From CAWHYG01 sp963833505 (GTDB lineage: Bacteria > Eisenbacteria > RBG-16-71-46 > CAIMUX01), in NCBI GenBank assembly GCA_963833505.1, contig CAWHYG010000008.1:287738-351737 (forward strand): a stretch of DNA of 64,000 bases, given 5' to 3'. The translations under genes and the position numbers were made by a program. Shown here one piece after another: positions 63,562 through 64,000 of the stretch (its first letter is position 1; each line of letters begins with the position of its first letter). The notes under the pieces are model-generated. The model searched no databases, was not told the DNA's origin, and saw only the letters and a program-made list of their open reading frames with translations.

Positions 63562-64000
63562 GTGCGGTTTGGACTGCTCGTTGTAGCGATCGGGCTGGCA
63601 GTCCCGCCGACCGTCGTGCTGGCCGGGCCGAACGCCGGGGGCGTGCTTCTCGTGCACTCTGCGAACCTGACCTTGGAGCCACGAGACGAGTGCGGCCGGG
63701 GAACCGCGCCGGACTCGTGCGGCGATGTCGTTGCGGAGATCGACAATGCCAGCCCTGATTCCCTCAGGGTCTGGAAGGTCTACGCGGCCTTTCCGCCGGG
63801 GTCGAGTCCCCGTCTGAAGGGGTTGACCTTCGGCGTCGACTACGACGACTCCTACGGAGACTCGACCGGAGTCGTCATTCGCGCGCTCGGTCCCTGCGCG
63901 GACTTCCAGCTCGCGATGAACGGGTGGCCGGGCGACAGCACCGGAACGTCCATTCTATGGAACAGCGCCCAGACCGGACTCATGACCGAGTGCTACTGGT
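63562..64000 (+). CDS. Secreted protein, 3' end outside the window
   Basis: At least 146 residues from a GTG (AAAGGGGTGA upstream). Signal peptide VRFGLLVVAIGLAVPPTVVLA, then GPNAGGVLLVHSANLTLEP and VWKVYAAFPPGSSPRLKGLTFGVDYDDSY. The pattern of an opening VLLVH strand followed by Cys-rich loops and an AAFPPGSSPRL motif looks like a recurrent secreted family of this lineage, but I cannot name a function. Served by the strong promoter at 63393-63421. Confidence 0.7.
   Translation, partial: MRFGLLVVAIGLAVPPTVVLAGPNAGGVLLVHSANLTLEPRDECGRGTAPDSCGDVVAEIDNASPDSLRVWKVYAAFPPGSSPRLKGLTFGVDYDDSYGDSTGVVIRALGPCADFQLAMNGWPGDSTGTSILWNSAQTGLMTECYW

Noticed and set aside
1..64000. CRISPR arrays, insertion sequences, rRNA genes
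   Set aside because: No regularly spaced repeats, transposase motifs, terminal inverted repeats of a transposon or rRNA sequences were seen.

Overview
The window is a high-G+C stretch of a bacterial chromosome with closely packed genes and many NTGA stop/start overlaps. Several large secreted proteins combine NHL or FG-GAP propellers, cohesin- and dockerin-like modules and a C-terminal FlgD-like Ig domain of the sorting-tail type. With Wzi/Wza-type export, an LpxL-like acyltransferase and beta-barrel proteins, this points to a Gram-negative (diderm) member of the FCB-like lineages, perhaps an uncultured Eisenbacteria-type organism. That assignment is inference from protein style only; no rRNA gene is present.

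Layout: 1-3.4 kb (+) holds an acyl-adenylating enzyme tail, an SDR reductase, a GNAT-like protein and a polysaccharide deacetylase. 3.5-7.3 kb (-) is a compact alpha-oxoamine synthase / ACP / acyl-adenylate synthetase / holo-ACP synthase module. 7.4-16.4 kb (-) contains a lasso-peptide locus: HPr-kinase-like K, PqqD-like B1, B2 protease, asparagine-synthetase-like C, a 36-residue precursor A, a TPR-GT9 protein and an ABC exporter. 16.4-24.9 kb is an envelope polysaccharide locus (WecA-like, GT4, LpxL-like, Wzi, SLBB export protein). 24.9-30.8 kb (-) has modCBA, aconitase and a small beta-barrel protein. 31.3-33.0 kb has a toxin-antitoxin-like pair and nadA. 33.3-45.4 kb (+) is a surface-protein run (cohesin lipoprotein, two large NHL/dockerin-like/cohesin/FlgD paralogues, an outer-membrane barrel, an Ig-like lipoprotein). 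45.5-49.0 kb has FTCD, a probable selenocysteine-containing protein disulfide oxidoreductase and Mn/Fe SOD. 49.2-52.6 kb has a secreted protein, a GT2 and a flippase. 52.9-57.6 kb is a gene graveyard (truncated NO reductase, esterase fragment, Dph6-like fragment) around a homocysteine methyltransferase and an FG-GAP protein. 57.6-64 kb has a sulfatase-superfamily membrane protein, mfd and the start of a secreted protein.

Most notable: (i) a lasso-peptide cluster with a kinase and a precursor ending in Ser; (ii) an in-frame TGA in place of the first Cys of a CxxC motif, followed by a SECIS-like hairpin; (iii) three gene junctions where the stop/start overlap is tandemly duplicated, each time creating a short decoy ORF that ends exactly on the real start codon; (iv) related in-frame tandem duplications inside several proteins; (v) a co-directional cohesin/dockerin-like surface system. 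Four otherwise intact genes carry one-base frameshifts, which may be assembly errors.
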